A stretch of 64,000 bases of DNA from Anthonomus grandis grandis. Taxonomy: Eukaryota > Arthropoda > Insecta > Coleoptera > Curculionidae. The notes under the pieces were generated by a model. It saw only the letters and a list, made by a program, of their open reading frames with translations. It had not been told where the DNA came from and ran no database searches. Shown piece by piece: positions 54,801 to 64,000 of this stretch. Each line of letters opens with the position of its first letter. Within the stretch, counting starts at the first letter, position 1. The stretch covers positions 5,580,001 through 5,644,000 of the forward strand of contig NC_065553.1 of the NCBI RefSeq assembly GCF_022605725.1, read 5' to 3'. Position numbers and translations under genes: made by a program.

Positions 54801-54934
54801 TTTTTTTTTTGTTTCATATGATATCATTATTAAAAAAAAAAGAAACCATTTTTTAACGAGTTTTAGGCGTAGCATTGCAAAAATTTATTTTTTTACTGTG
54901 CCCCTCCTGGCACAAACCTCACGACACGCCACTG
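51881..54934 (+). mobile_element. hAT DNA transposon, TTF/ZMYM1-like group (3054 bp)
   Basis: Ends CAGTGGCG and CGCCACTG, flanked by a perfect 8-bp duplication AATTTGGT (51873-51880 and 54935-54942), the diagnostic hAT target-site length. Near both ends there is a further inverted match around GCCCCTCC. Encodes a single broken transposase (52366-54389). The 3' non-coding part (54390-54900) is AT-rich with poly-T runs. Confidence 0.93.
52366..54389 (+). pseudogene. hAT transposase with TTF zinc finger and C-terminal dimerisation domain, broken
   Basis: ATG 52366 opens an N-terminal part with an in-frame TAA at 52468. Then comes a TTF-type zinc finger (KNKWICGCEIRNLLFCFPCL ... HESSRDHINSC, 52520-52736). 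Further pieces in shifting frames carry the DUF4371-like middle (RGHDERESSENQGIFKEVIN at 52885) and the IAQTYDGANVISGLNNGVQA and HFIHCYAHQLNLIMQ blocks (53295-53420). The final 253-codon stretch (53628-54389) ends in the hAT dimerisation motif (PMTTAEAERTFSTLKRI). At least four frame breaks. Relatives are annotated as zinc finger MYM-type protein 1-like in many insects. Confidence 0.88.
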
Positions 54935-54942
54935 AATTTGGT

Positions 54943-55569
54943 AGTTAACCCAAGCAACACACGACAGTTAAATAAACGTTTATTTTTGGTTTACACCAGG
55001 TATACATTTTTGATTGAACAAATATCGGATAAAATGTCCGCGTGATATACGTTGAGAAATTTAATATTATGTTAATGTTTTATTCTCGTTTAACAAAAAG
55101 GCTTATTACATGAATGAATAGAATTTTGAGGTCATGACTAAGACTTTTTTTTTAAATAACTTTACTACCAATGTAGATATTTTTTAAATTTGCAGATGTG
55201 TTTTATGCGTCAGAGGGCATTTTTCGACGTTGTGCAAAGAAAACATTAATTTTTACCAATGGCGTTCGTAGGGGATCTGTGGTAAATATTATTTAATAAA
55301 AAAAAGTACACCACAGCATTTTTCTAAAATAAATTTTATTTTTTAAATCCTTGTTTAGTTTTGAGCAAATTTGTATTCTTCATTTTTTTTTATTTCTATA
55401 TTTTATTTGGTATAATTATTGCTTCATACCCATCATTGCATTTCCTATTTTTTTCTAGATTCCTTTGTGTATGATATTCCAATATTACACTATAAGATAT
55501 ATACTTGTATGAAAAGTATATCGTATCCTACATAATCGCCGCATATATGTGATATCGAGGTCATTTTAT
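54943..55569. other. Intergenic, no feature
   Basis: AT-rich sequence without coding or repeat structure that I can support. Confidence 0.4.
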
Positions 55570-56335
55570 CACATATTTGAGGTGTAGTGGTAGAGGGTCT
55601 ATGTAGCTAGCTATGTAAAGCCCTTGTCACTTTTTGCTATTTTCAATGCCGAAATTTTCTTCCTTCCTCTTGAAAAAATATAACCTTAAGGTTATATTTT
55701 TTTATCGCCTAAAATTTTCATGAAAAGCATTTTTTTCAGGCAATTATTGTCTGCAAAAAAAACGTTTTTCATTAACCCTACCTTTACCCCCCCCCCCACC
55801 CACCCCACACAACTGACCAGTAAGAAATTATTTTTAAAAAATCATTGTTTTCCAAAATAATACGCATCAATAACAGCTGGTTTCGTTGTTAATATCTAAT
55901 CTAATAACACAGTTTGTTTATTAAAATTTGATATAATTATATATATGTATCTTAATAAATATTTAATACAAAAACAGTGCTATTAAATTGGATATTATGG
56001 AGGAAAAACAGGGATTTTTTAAAAGAATTTCTTACTGGGCAAATATTTGGGGTGGGTGGGGGGTAAGGGTTGTGTTGATAAGAGACAATGTTTTTGCAAA
56101 AAATATATATCTAATATTTAATTTAATAACACAGTTTATTTAAATTTGATATAATTTTTTGCATAAATATTTAATATAAAAACAACGTTATTAGATCGGA
56201 TAATATGTACGAAAAATAATTCTCTGTTAGAAGATTTTCATCATATATTTGAGGTGTAGTAATCGAGTTTAAAGACTAGATATGTAAATCCCGTGTCAAT
56301 TTTTTAAAATGCCAAAATTTTCGCCCTTTTGTAAA
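55570..56335. repeat. Composite inverted/direct repeat structure (MITE cluster)
   Basis: CATATTTGAGGTGTAGTG (55572) and a following GCTATGTAAAGCCC.TGTCA recur directly at about 56236-56310. Between them a C-rich arm (ACCCCCCCCCCCACCCACCC, 55785-55806, then CCAGTAAGAAATT) is mirrored by a G-rich arm (GGGGTGGGTGGGGGGTAAGG, 56050-56070, preceded by AATTTCTTACTGG). Two AT-rich modules (ATAACACAGTTTGTTTAT at 55903 and ATAACACAGTTTATTTAA at 56125) repeat directly, each with its own short inverted ends. This looks like nested insertions of palindromic elements. Confidence 0.65.
55673..55702. repeat. Perfect 30-bp palindrome centred on CCTTAAGG
   Basis: ATATAACCTTAAGGTTATAT extended by six A on the left and T on the right reads identically on both strands over 30 bp. 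It lies within the composite repeat region and may be the core of a foldback element. Confidence 0.85.
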
Positions 56336-57131
56336 TAAAATCGTATATGATATACGTATATTCTACAGTTTAATAAATTTACCCTAACCTCACACGGTTG
56401 ATAAATATACCAAAACCAGAAATTGAATAAAAAAATGATAATAATATATGATGTATTGCTTGGGAAAGATTCTCTATTATTGATCTTCTTACTATAGTTA
56501 AAGCGATTGTTGGATATCTTTAATAAAAACAAATTTCAGAATTCATGGCGTAGCCACACGGTGAAATTCAACATTTTATGTGCTTGACCGCATTGTACAC
56601 AATAGCAATTTTAGACTACGGAAATGTGCCTATTTTAAGTCCGCCTGAATCAAATCCATAAAAGAAACTTTCGAAAGTATGCTGCCATTTGAAAAAACAA
56701 CACAAACAGATTCTTATTATATGTTTATTATTATATAGTACTATACAAATCAATACAGAAATAATAAACTCCCTTAAAACAATATTTCAAAATAGCATTC
56801 TACGCAACATGCAATAATATAATAATGCAAAGCAATATAATACAGTTAAAGGGCCAGAAGTCCATTCCTTTTCTTTTAATATATTTTTTGCAACCTGAAT
56901 CTTATTTTTTTAAATGTTAACGTTTTTTAATTACTTTGCCACTTTAAGCGCATTGGTTGCTTAGCTTTAAATAACAAGAAAAAAACCGCATTTTAGATTA
57001 ATTTTCCACTATTATGAACGAAATAACTAGTTTAATTTTTCTACATTAAGCATTTCTTAATAAAATAATTCAACTTTACTAACTGATTGATACTTTGTGA
57101 ACAAATTAAGGACCCAAGGCTGCAACGTAGA
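56336..57131. other. AT-rich intergenic, no feature
   Basis: No coding or repeat structure supported. Open frames here are short and low-complexity. Confidence 0.4.
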
Positions 57132-57245
57132 ACCGTTGATTGAATATTTGGGCAATATTAAATATTAATAATATTAATATATATTCAATCAACCAAATTG
57201 TCAATCAAATCAAATCAACCAAATTCCAAATATTCAATCAACGGT
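57132..57245. mobile_element. 114-bp MITE with perfect 20-bp terminal inverted repeats
   Basis: ACCGTTGATTGAATATTTGG at 57132-57151 and its exact inverse complement at 57226-57245. AGA lies immediately outside on both sides and could be a 3-bp TSD. The interior is AT-rich with additional TCAATCAA-type repeats. Confidence 0.8.
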
Positions 57246-58025
57246 AGAATAGAAAGCATCTCGACTCTAACAACCCAATTTAAAACTCTAAGCGTTTCAA
57301 AAAAAAAATTCGTTATCTCCCCATACCATCTGTAACGTTGACATTTCGTGCTGACAATAATGCACTTCAACCCTTTACCAGGTACACAGCTGGAATATTT
57401 TTAATCAGAACTTCCATATGCAAATTCGGCATTTCAATTGTTACATATTGTGCCTCGTACCGGAACGATATACGATGTTTTGCTACCTGAACCATCCCAA
57501 AAGACCCTGGATTTAAATAATAAAAAAAATTATTGTATATATTTTGTTTTGGGTCGGATAGGCAAAGTGTGGTCAAACGAAATGGGGTAGTAAAATATGC
57601 CAATATACTGGGTGTGTCATTTAAAATTTCATTTTAGATTTTTTCTAAAATATAATATAAGCTCTCGAGATTATCTATCGATCCACCTTTATCCAGGATC
57701 CGCTGGATCAGAGGGATAAAAGGCAGCGAGCAGGTATAAAAGCATGTAAAGCATATAAGTGATAGATTGCCTATTCCGGCCTGTCAAACACACTGTGAAG
57801 CCGTTATAAATAAGTTATTAAAGTGTTTCTGTGTGCATGCGTGCCTCCATATTGATCCATGGGGTTTCTAATATATGATGGAGTGATCCATCAAGGAACA
57901 GCTCGTGGAAGGAGGCATTAAGAAATTTTCGGAATAAGATTGAATACTGGACTTATTTTATAAAAAGTAAATATTAACGATGATAATCGTATACATGTGT
58001 TTCTGCACTTTAGCTACCTTAGAGT
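57246..58025. promoter_or_regulatory. Intergenic with a strong TATA-type promoter-like segment (57735-57742)
   Basis: GGTATAAAAGC at 57733-57743 sits downstream of GC-richer sequence (GATCCGCTGGATCAGAGGGA) and is followed by AAATAAGTTATTAAAGTG about 70 bp later. A TATA box followed by a polyadenylation-like signal is the layout of a retrotransposon LTR, but no terminal TG...CA pair or second LTR was found. An isolated host promoter is possible. The rest of the segment shows nothing. Confidence 0.35.
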
Positions 58026-58480
58026 AATGTTTTATTTATTTATTTATTTATTTATTTATCAACGGAATCCATTTACATTGTAATTTAAGAAAATATATAA
58101 TAAATTACATCTAAGCTTGTGAAAAATATCACACTACATATCAGTCTATATAAAAACTCCATCTCCTATCACTTAAAATCACAGTAAGCAATAAATACAT
58201 CATTTTTATTAGTAAAAAAAAATTGCCGAAGCAGCCAATAAAAATTCATAATTCAAAACAATTAAAACAAATATCCAAACTACATAAACCATAAAAGTTA
58301 TAATTACAAGGATATCACAAAATAGGAAATGAAGGCGACACTGACTTAATTTATTTTATATTATTTTGATTTATAGTTATTTGGCATAACTTAAATGGGT
58401 AAGATATGTTTTTCCTTAAAATATTAAATTTTTGTAGACTAGTGTTGTTTTACAAGCATTCCTAATTATTAATAAAATAA
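58026..58480 (-). mobile_element. LINE 3'-end fragment with (TTTA)n tail
   Basis: (TTTA)n at 58031-58059 followed by TCAACGGAATCC, the inverse of a ...GGATTCCGTTGA(TAAA)n LINE 3' end. The LINE at 13540-17700 ends similarly (GGATACCGTT(AAATA)n). The adjacent 400 bp are AT-rich 3'-UTR-like sequence with no RT motif, so this is a severely 5'-truncated minus-strand insertion. Confidence 0.6.
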
Positions 58481-58486
58481 AGATTG

Positions 58487-58985
58487 TTAAAAATATTTAA
58501 GGGATAAAAGAGGTATATTAGTAAGATATTTTGTTTTTTTTAAGTGCGCAGACGGAATGGGCTTGGTGGGGAAATAAACTGAAAACATTTCAGATCCTGC
58601 TCTAAAACTGTTTCCCGCATAATGCCACTTAATTATGGCTATTTTTTCGTCGATTGAATAATTCATACTTGTTTTCAAATATCGACTGTCACTGATTTAT
58701 TGACACTTTCTCTCACGTCAGTGACAATATTCATTTTACTGGTGCTCGTTTGGTTTTACCTGAACCGAAAATTTGCTAATTTTGCATCTACATTTAATTG
58801 AATAATTCAAGATTCGCTTATTAAAATTTTTTGAAACTTTGCACAAGGGTTTGCCAAATTGGTCTCTTCAAAAAGTTATTTTAAATTTTTTCTATAAATT
58901 GTACAGGGAAGCCAATAATTCACCCCCTTAAAATTTACATGGGTTTTCCTATGTTCCGCTCGGCGACGCACCACCCAGTATATTT
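58487..58985 (-). pseudogene. Mariner transposase N-terminus with 5' terminal region
   Basis: 58678-58487 encodes YSIDEKIAIIKWHYAGNSFR, then a PTKPIPSAHL motif, homologous to the N-terminus of the transposase at 46962. Upstream on the minus strand the element runs to GCTCGGCGACGCACCACCC at about 58960-58980, bordered by GTATA. That terminal motif recurs at about 22200-22225. The catalytic part is missing. Confidence 0.65.
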
Positions 58986-59054
58986 ATATATTACAACGAC
59001 GTTTCTAGTTTAGGCAAGTTCATCTATAATATTTTTATTATCCTATACTATTAT

Positions 59055-59600
59055 TATTGGAGTACCACAGGGTAGTATGCTCAGTCTCCTTCTTTATTCA
59101 ATTTATACTTTGATTTTGATTAAATGTATAAAATATTCAGAACACTATATTTATGTCGGTGACACTCACCTCATTTCCTCTTTTGACTCTTCAAACCTCA
59201 ATATTGTTTGAGTGAAGACTTGTCAAATCTATACGATCACTCGTTAAAACATTATTTGCAGATGAAGCCTAAGAAATCTGTAGCAATGTTGCTTACTAAA
59301 AAAATAATGAGCCCGATCTTTTTTAAAGTACATGTAGGAATCTTGGTTTGTCTGTTGATACTGACTTAAGATTATCCTACCATGTAACATCAAAATTGGA
59401 ATGTTAAAGGCTTGGTAATGGTTTTAATTAACTTGGTAAAGGTTTTATCGCATTCTGATTTCTGTGACACGGTTTATGACCCTTGCCAGATAACGCGGAT
59501 AGAAAACGTATAAAAAATTGTAAAATGCACGTATTAAATTCATTCTTGCTAAAAAGTCATTTCAGGAACTGCATAGGGCATATCCAGATGTTGCAAAAAG
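59055..59600 (+). pseudogene. LINE reverse transcriptase remnant
   Basis: Plus strand: GVPQGSMLSLLLYSIYT (59060), HYIYVGDTHLISSFDSSNLN (YADD equivalent reads YVGD), MKPKKSVAMLLTKK with frame changes (about 59260) and LSVDTDLRLSYHVTSKL (about 59355). These are consecutive RT motifs with many stops. It is a different family from the LINEs at 13.5 and 23.2 kb, by eye. Confidence 0.7.
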
Positions 59601-59779
59601 GCATATGTATTAAAATAATATAAAAGCAAATATAACTTAATGGCTTTAAAGAACTAAAATATAAGTTTTTTTAATGCGATTTCATGGTAAATGTCCAGGA
59701 TGTCTTCAGTAATCAATATAACCAAATTAGGATTACTTTATTCTGGTGCAATATATATAAGTCAAAGCTTCGAATTACG

Positions 59780-60190
59780 TACGTCCCCATTTCCCAAACC
59801 TAACTTACCGTACACCAAAATCAATTTGGCTTAAAAGCCCCTTCGTTCGCAGGAAACATCAGCAGGAACATAATACGTAATCTGAAAACTACGGTTCCCG
59901 AATATATTGGTTGCTTTCGGGGCGTCTTGACAAGAACAGAAGAGCCGAACCGAGAGAGAGTTTCGGTGGTGGTAGTGGCGTCTCATGGCCCAGGGCGGAT
60001 CCGCAAGACCCCCGGCTATTTTTGCAAATATGAGAGTTTCGCGTATAAGAAAGAGCCCCCCTCGGTTGATGTTGTACGGATACACGGCAGTAGAGAGGCA
60101 AAGCCTTTTGAATATTTAAGAAGCCGGGAAGGCTTTGTTGGGTTTTGGTTTCTGTATGCATTACGGGAAGCGGTGCTTATGTAGGCAACT
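59780..60190. promoter_or_regulatory. GC-rich unique block, candidate regulatory region
   Basis: About 400 bp of higher-complexity, GC-richer DNA. It includes TTTTTGCAAATATGAG (POU-octamer-like), GGGCGGATCCGCAAGACC, and TGTATGCATTACGGG. Open frames exist on both strands (59831-60184) but they overlap, lack domains and are best explained by the higher GC content. A lineage-conserved enhancer is a reasonable guess only. Confidence 0.35.
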
Positions 60191-61194
60191 TTAAATTGTA
60201 CTGGCTAAATAAGTAGACTGTATTATTATTAAGTTGTAAAATCTGCAAGTAATTTGGCCAAAAAACCTTAATTTAACCGTAACAAGCTTGAGCTTAAGCT
60301 TCTACCCCTGTTTCCTGCTTTTAAATTGAATTTTTGGGCCCCAAAGGATTTTTTTGTATTTTTACATATATTTTCAAGTTTATATGATTTAACGTACCCT
60401 TTGTCAAATAGGACAAATTCTATCATGTTAATATAATGCAACGTCCGCGTGAATTTCTCAGAAAATTTATTTAGTCACCAGGTCTTGACTCCAGTTATGC
60501 AAAACGGAATTAATGACGTGCTTGAGAATGTTGTAGTGACCACACTGTCTTTTTAACACGCTTTTATTAGCTCGGGTTGTGTATATGTATGTATTTATTT
60601 TAAAGCTTAATTTTCACTGGTTTCTAAAAGTCTGATCAACTTGAAATATTGCACACGTATCAAGGATTGATAAAAATGCAATAATTTGCTAACAGTTTTC
60701 CATTATCCTTATTAGGACTGCTAGGATTAATAAATTCTTTTTTAGATCCTCCGTAGGAGAGTAAGAGAGATAGAGCTAGCGCGCGATCTGCGCATGCCTG
60801 CACTCTTACTGATTTCTGAAGTCTACAACTAACTCTTTCGAACTTGCTTGGGCACAACGGAGACCAAAATGTAATGTGCAAAAGTGGGTAATAAATTAAT
60901 ATTCATATAAGATGTAATATGATAACCGTGATTACACGCTTCTTCTTATTAATTACAACAAAATAATCAAAACATAAATTTCGAAATTAATTTACGTAAC
61001 AAAATTTGGCAAGTAAATAAGGAATTAATCGTGATCAAAACATTTAAATTCATAAAGTTTTATTGATTAAAATACAATAAAATAATATGAATTAAAATAA
61101 ATAATAGTTAAAAAAAACTAAAAGAAGACGCTTTTATTGCTAATCGACCTAAACAGTAGAAAATAATGTTTATTTACAAAGAGTTTTTATTACA
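60191..61194. other. Intergenic AT-rich, no gene
   Basis: A short CpG-containing patch at 60770-60800 (GCTAGCGCGCGATCTGCGCA) is the only compositional feature. Confidence 0.4.
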
Positions 61195-61470
61195 GTAGTA
61201 GAAGGTTGGACAATCAATCATAATTCATTACCTCAAATAAAAATCACATAGAATAATTCAAATCAAAGGAAAAAGCGTGGGGTGCATTTTACTTCATTTT
61301 TATAACTTTTCTCTCATAGATAGTTGCCAATAAAATAATTGTCATATTTTGATATAACAAGCACCCCACGCTTTTTACTCTGATTTGAATTATTCTGTTA
61401 AAAACTTAAATTTTATTATGATTTTTATATGAAGTAATTAATTATGATTGATTTTCCGACTTTCTACTAC
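61195..61470. mobile_element. 276-bp palindromic MITE-like element
   Basis: Two nested inverted matches: outer GTAGTAGAAGGTTGG ... TCAATCATAATTCATTAC (61195-61232) with its inverse at 61433-61470, and inner AGAATAATTCAAATCAAAGG, then AAAAAGCGTGGGGTGC (61252-61288), with its inverse at 61361-61397. Together they make a long imperfect hairpin around a ~70-bp AT-rich loop. No coding capacity. Confidence 0.8.
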
Positions 61471-61829
61471 TACCATCATCAATGACTGTTTTACATATAG
61501 AGAGAGATGGAGAAGTATTTCGTCAGTGCAAATTATATTCCCTATCATAAAAAATATTTTCTACTTTTTGTATATTAGCAGTTAAACCGTGTTCTTTAAG
61601 TTTTTTTAAACTATAATTTATTTGTGACCACGATGTGGAGTATGGGCAGGTTTAATTTATTATAACGTCCATAATAATAGCCAAACGAGTACGATAATAC
61701 AAATGGGAGCCGTTAAGTGTGGTTGCTAAATTCTGTCATTTTGTCATGATACTGCACCTTCTTGATCAAAATATAGATTAAACCTATTCCTGACAATCTT
61801 GGCGCTGGATTATAGATCATGCTAACTGA

Positions 61830-63520
61830 AAAACGTCTAAATTTTCAGTGTTAAGGCTTCCTGCAGGGGTATAATCGGGTAAATTTTTTTGCAAAAAATT
61901 GTGCAGAACGCAGAAAGCCAAAACCATTGATTCGATATTTTCAATCTTTAAATGAATAAGTGTGTAAAAGATACGAAATCCATCCTCAATAACACGTCAT
62001 GCTCTTGATAACCGATACTTAAATATTGTTCTTTTCTTATTTAACGAGTCCGATTATATTGTTTTATAACACCCGGACGCATTACAAAGGCTTCATCACC
62101 CATAAAGACAAATTCAATAACATAATCCGAATTTAAGATTTGAGTAAGTTCTAGAATGTTTAGTTTTCTATAGACCATCAGAAATGCGACCATTAGTTTC
62201 TATACTGCAGTAAATAAACTCGCCGTTTGCATTCGCTATGACCATTAAAACTGTGCTATGGTAATTAAAATAATAAGATCCTCTATTGCTAGGAGAACTA
62301 TCTAGACGTGTTTTCTATCAATTGCCCGAAAACAATGTGAGAACTTCCATTTTGTTTTAAAAGCAGATGCAATATCCATTCATTCCTTTGAATTACTAGG
62401 AAACTGATAAAAAAGAAACATTAACCATTATACTTGCCTTTATAATATAATATCTTAGTGTTTAGTTAACAATCTCTTTATTTTTAGGATGTAGAAGATA
62501 AATCCAGTTTTGACTAAAGTGCTGCATCTCCTTCAACAAAATATTCTGGGTATCAGACTTGACTTCTTAATTAGTGTGAATATAAATCATCTACGAGGCC
62601 CATTTGGAAAAAAACAGGCACGTACAAAAGAAGAGAAAAGATTGGAGTGTGCTACTTGTGCCGACTTATTTGATAGATATGGAAAACATATCGTAGACCG
62701 ACTACGGCAAATCAATCCCAATCAACATGAACAAATTCATTCAAAAATTTGTTAGTGATGTACTATTGGAAGCTGATAAGGCAAACTTTTACAAAAACTT
62801 TAAAATAATAGATATCGGTGAGACACAAGTAGTGCAATTCCAAACATCCATGCCACCACCTATAACGAATCCACTTAAGTTGCAGCTGATTATTATCATA
62901 ACTTATAACCACTAAATCAATCTAATCAATTTCTGTCCTGAGCTGTTCCAAACTCATCAACAGTATGTAGTAGTACTGGAGGAGTTACGTATGTACACTC
63001 TCCGCAGCTTTCTGAAATAAGTCTGGTTGATATAGGATCAGCAACATCCGTGGTATAATACATTAATGAATTTAATCAAATGAGTTAATTCACTTATCTG
63101 TTACAGCATGTAGTAGTAAAATAACATATATTATATAAATGTGTATTATTCTAAAACTAAAACCCAACCCATACCTAATTAAAAACTATAACTACACCTA
63201 CTTATCTTTAAATATTTCTCGTTTAAAGCCTTGTAAATAGCCTTACAGCTTTCAGGAACTATTTTGCTCAATGCTGGTTTAGATATCATCGTTGTGAATT
63301 CGAAGTCCTTATAGCTTCTTCCTATGGCAAGATATCTAAGTTGCTATAAGTCTTTCATGAGGTAAAATACCTTATTTCATGTAGATGTTCTGTTTTCTTA
63401 TATATGGACCAATCAATTCCAGCAATTCATATTACGAACTAGCGTGCATTCGCAAATAATAGTCGTCTGGTTCACCTCTTATTTCTTTTAGTAAATTAAT
63501 GGGTGAATACTATTTTTTTT
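61830..63520 (-). pseudogene. PIF/Harbinger transposase, two exons, broken
   Basis: The N-terminal exon (about 63520-63200, minus) reads PDDYYLRMHAS, ELLELIGPYIRKQNIYMK, LPHERLIAT.RYLAIGRSYK and ISKPALSKIVPESCKAIYKA, the standard PIF N-terminal region. The second exon begins after TTTTTTATCAG at about 62400 and reads FPSNSKE.MDIASAFKTKWK, SHCFRAIDRKHV (DDE_Tnp_4 first motif), SYYFNYHSTVLMVIANANGE, FVFMGDEAFVM and, in other frames, KYRLSRA.RVIEDGFRI and VLAFCVLHNFL. Many stops and frameshifts. The donor of exon 1 appears mutated. TIRs were not identified. Confidence 0.8.
62510..62915 (+). pseudogene. Possible second Harbinger protein (MADF/BESS-like) or unknown exon
   Basis: An acceptor-like TTTATTTTTAG precedes 62489. 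The open stretch includes EEKRLECATCADLFDRYGKH, then IVDRLRQINPNQHEQIHSKI, and after a one-base frame change SDVLLEADKANFYKNF. The pattern FG.hi...Lr.l....q.....I..vL.ea resembles BESS-type C-terminal regions found in MADF proteins and in the second protein of some PIF/Harbinger elements. It lies between the two transposase exons on the opposite strand, which fits that reading. Low certainty. Confidence 0.35.
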
Positions 63521-64000
63521 TAAAAGCCACTGCCTTGACCTTAATATGTGTGTCTTACTACAATTTATGCCATATCTGTTATCTATACCGTCTATAAGTG
63601 TCTAAACTCAACATACTACATAGAACATATAGCATTAGGTTGACTTTTTCATATTGAACTAGTTAAAAGGCCTTTTCGAAATCTATATTTGCGGTGCGAA
63701 GACATATTTGCGTTGACGTTGCGGTTCGTTGAATCAGGACCTGTATGGTGAAAGAGGCCTCTCGGTCAGTCATCATCATCAAGCCAAACATACGGAAATA
63801 GTAATTTTATAGAAGAGCTTGACTGTTTCTACATTAGTCACACTTAAGTTTAAATTTAAAAAAAAATTAACTAAGTACATAACCGGTAACACGTTCCAGT
63901 GCGTGTCCCGGGGGTTGTCTAATTAAGTGGCAATAGACTCGTGCTGGGCTGGACAGTGGTCACTGTGATTACTGGACTGGCCGGACCAGTTTAGACGCGT
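63521..64000. other. Right edge, no gene; GC-richer final 120 bp
   Basis: Sequence from about 63880 to the end is GC-richer and contains TCTAATTAAGTGGCAATAG, a homeodomain-like (NK2-like TTAAGTGG) string. The window ends here, so no call is made. Confidence 0.35.

Noticed and set aside
55776..55810. CRISPR-like or telomeric tandem array suggested by C-runs
   Set aside because: It is a homopolymer/CCCA stretch with an inverted partner at 56050, not a regularly spaced array.
57600..57900. Solo LTR of a retrotransposon around TATAAAAG 57735
   Set aside because: TATA box and later AATAAG are suggestive, but no TG...CA ends, TSD, primer-binding site or second LTR could be found.
59831..60184. 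Overlapping open frames of 81-90 codons on both strands
   Set aside because: Explained by higher GC content of the block (fewer chance stops); mutually overlapping and without motifs.
60660..60881. 73-codon minus-strand frame
   Set aside because: No recognisable features; composition typical of intergenic sequence here.

Overview
The window looks like a stretch of an AT-rich, repeat-laden insect nuclear genome, possibly a beetle; the order is an inference from repeat content only. It carries metazoan intron-containing genes, introns of 49-86 bp next to hugely expanded ones, and remnants of nearly every class of insect transposable element. I see no prokaryotic, plasmid or viral genome features, no CRISPR array and no tRNA or rRNA gene.

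Host genes occupy the left 27 kb. At 1-1034 (minus strand) is the 5' part of a C2H2 zinc-finger gene that runs off the left edge. Divergent from it, at 2782-4662 (plus), is a complete two-exon gene for pinin, a splicing-associated protein. At 9643-27365 (minus) is a complete eight-exon gene for mitochondrial polynucleotide phosphorylase (PNPT1), 748 codons by my exon joining. Five of its seven introns are 49-86 bp. The other two are 6.85 kb and 8.31 kb and are largely built of transposons.

The most striking architecture is around PNPT1. Two copies of one ~2.7 kb DNA transposon (6593-9273 plus; 27929-30628 minus) lie just outside its 3' and 5' ends in convergent orientation. Each has its own perfect 4-bp target-site duplication (CGTT and ACTT), terminal inverted repeats starting CTGTAC, and clusters of a GGCCAATGTCC-type subterminal repeat. 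The transposase has an SDSCxGQNRN motif and resembles Sola-type elements (tentative). A second, diverged element with a related transposase sits in PNPT1 intron 3. Intron 3 also holds a LINE, and intron 6 holds a long-TIR mariner with DD41 catalytic spacing (rosa-like) plus a LINE with a PHD-finger ORF1.

From 30.6 kb to the right end I find no confident host gene. The interval is a graveyard of LINE fragments (two with clear target-site duplications), mariner fragments, a TTF-zinc-finger hAT with an 8-bp TSD, a second hAT remnant, several palindromic MITE-like elements and a decayed PIF/Harbinger element near the right edge. Interspersed are three unusually GC-rich, apparently non-repetitive blocks (about 42.05-42.48, 50.87-51.20 and 59.78-60.19 kb). 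They may be cis-regulatory or promoter sequence of a neighbouring gene outside the window. Every transposase or reverse transcriptase examined here is broken, so nothing in the window looks autonomously mobile.
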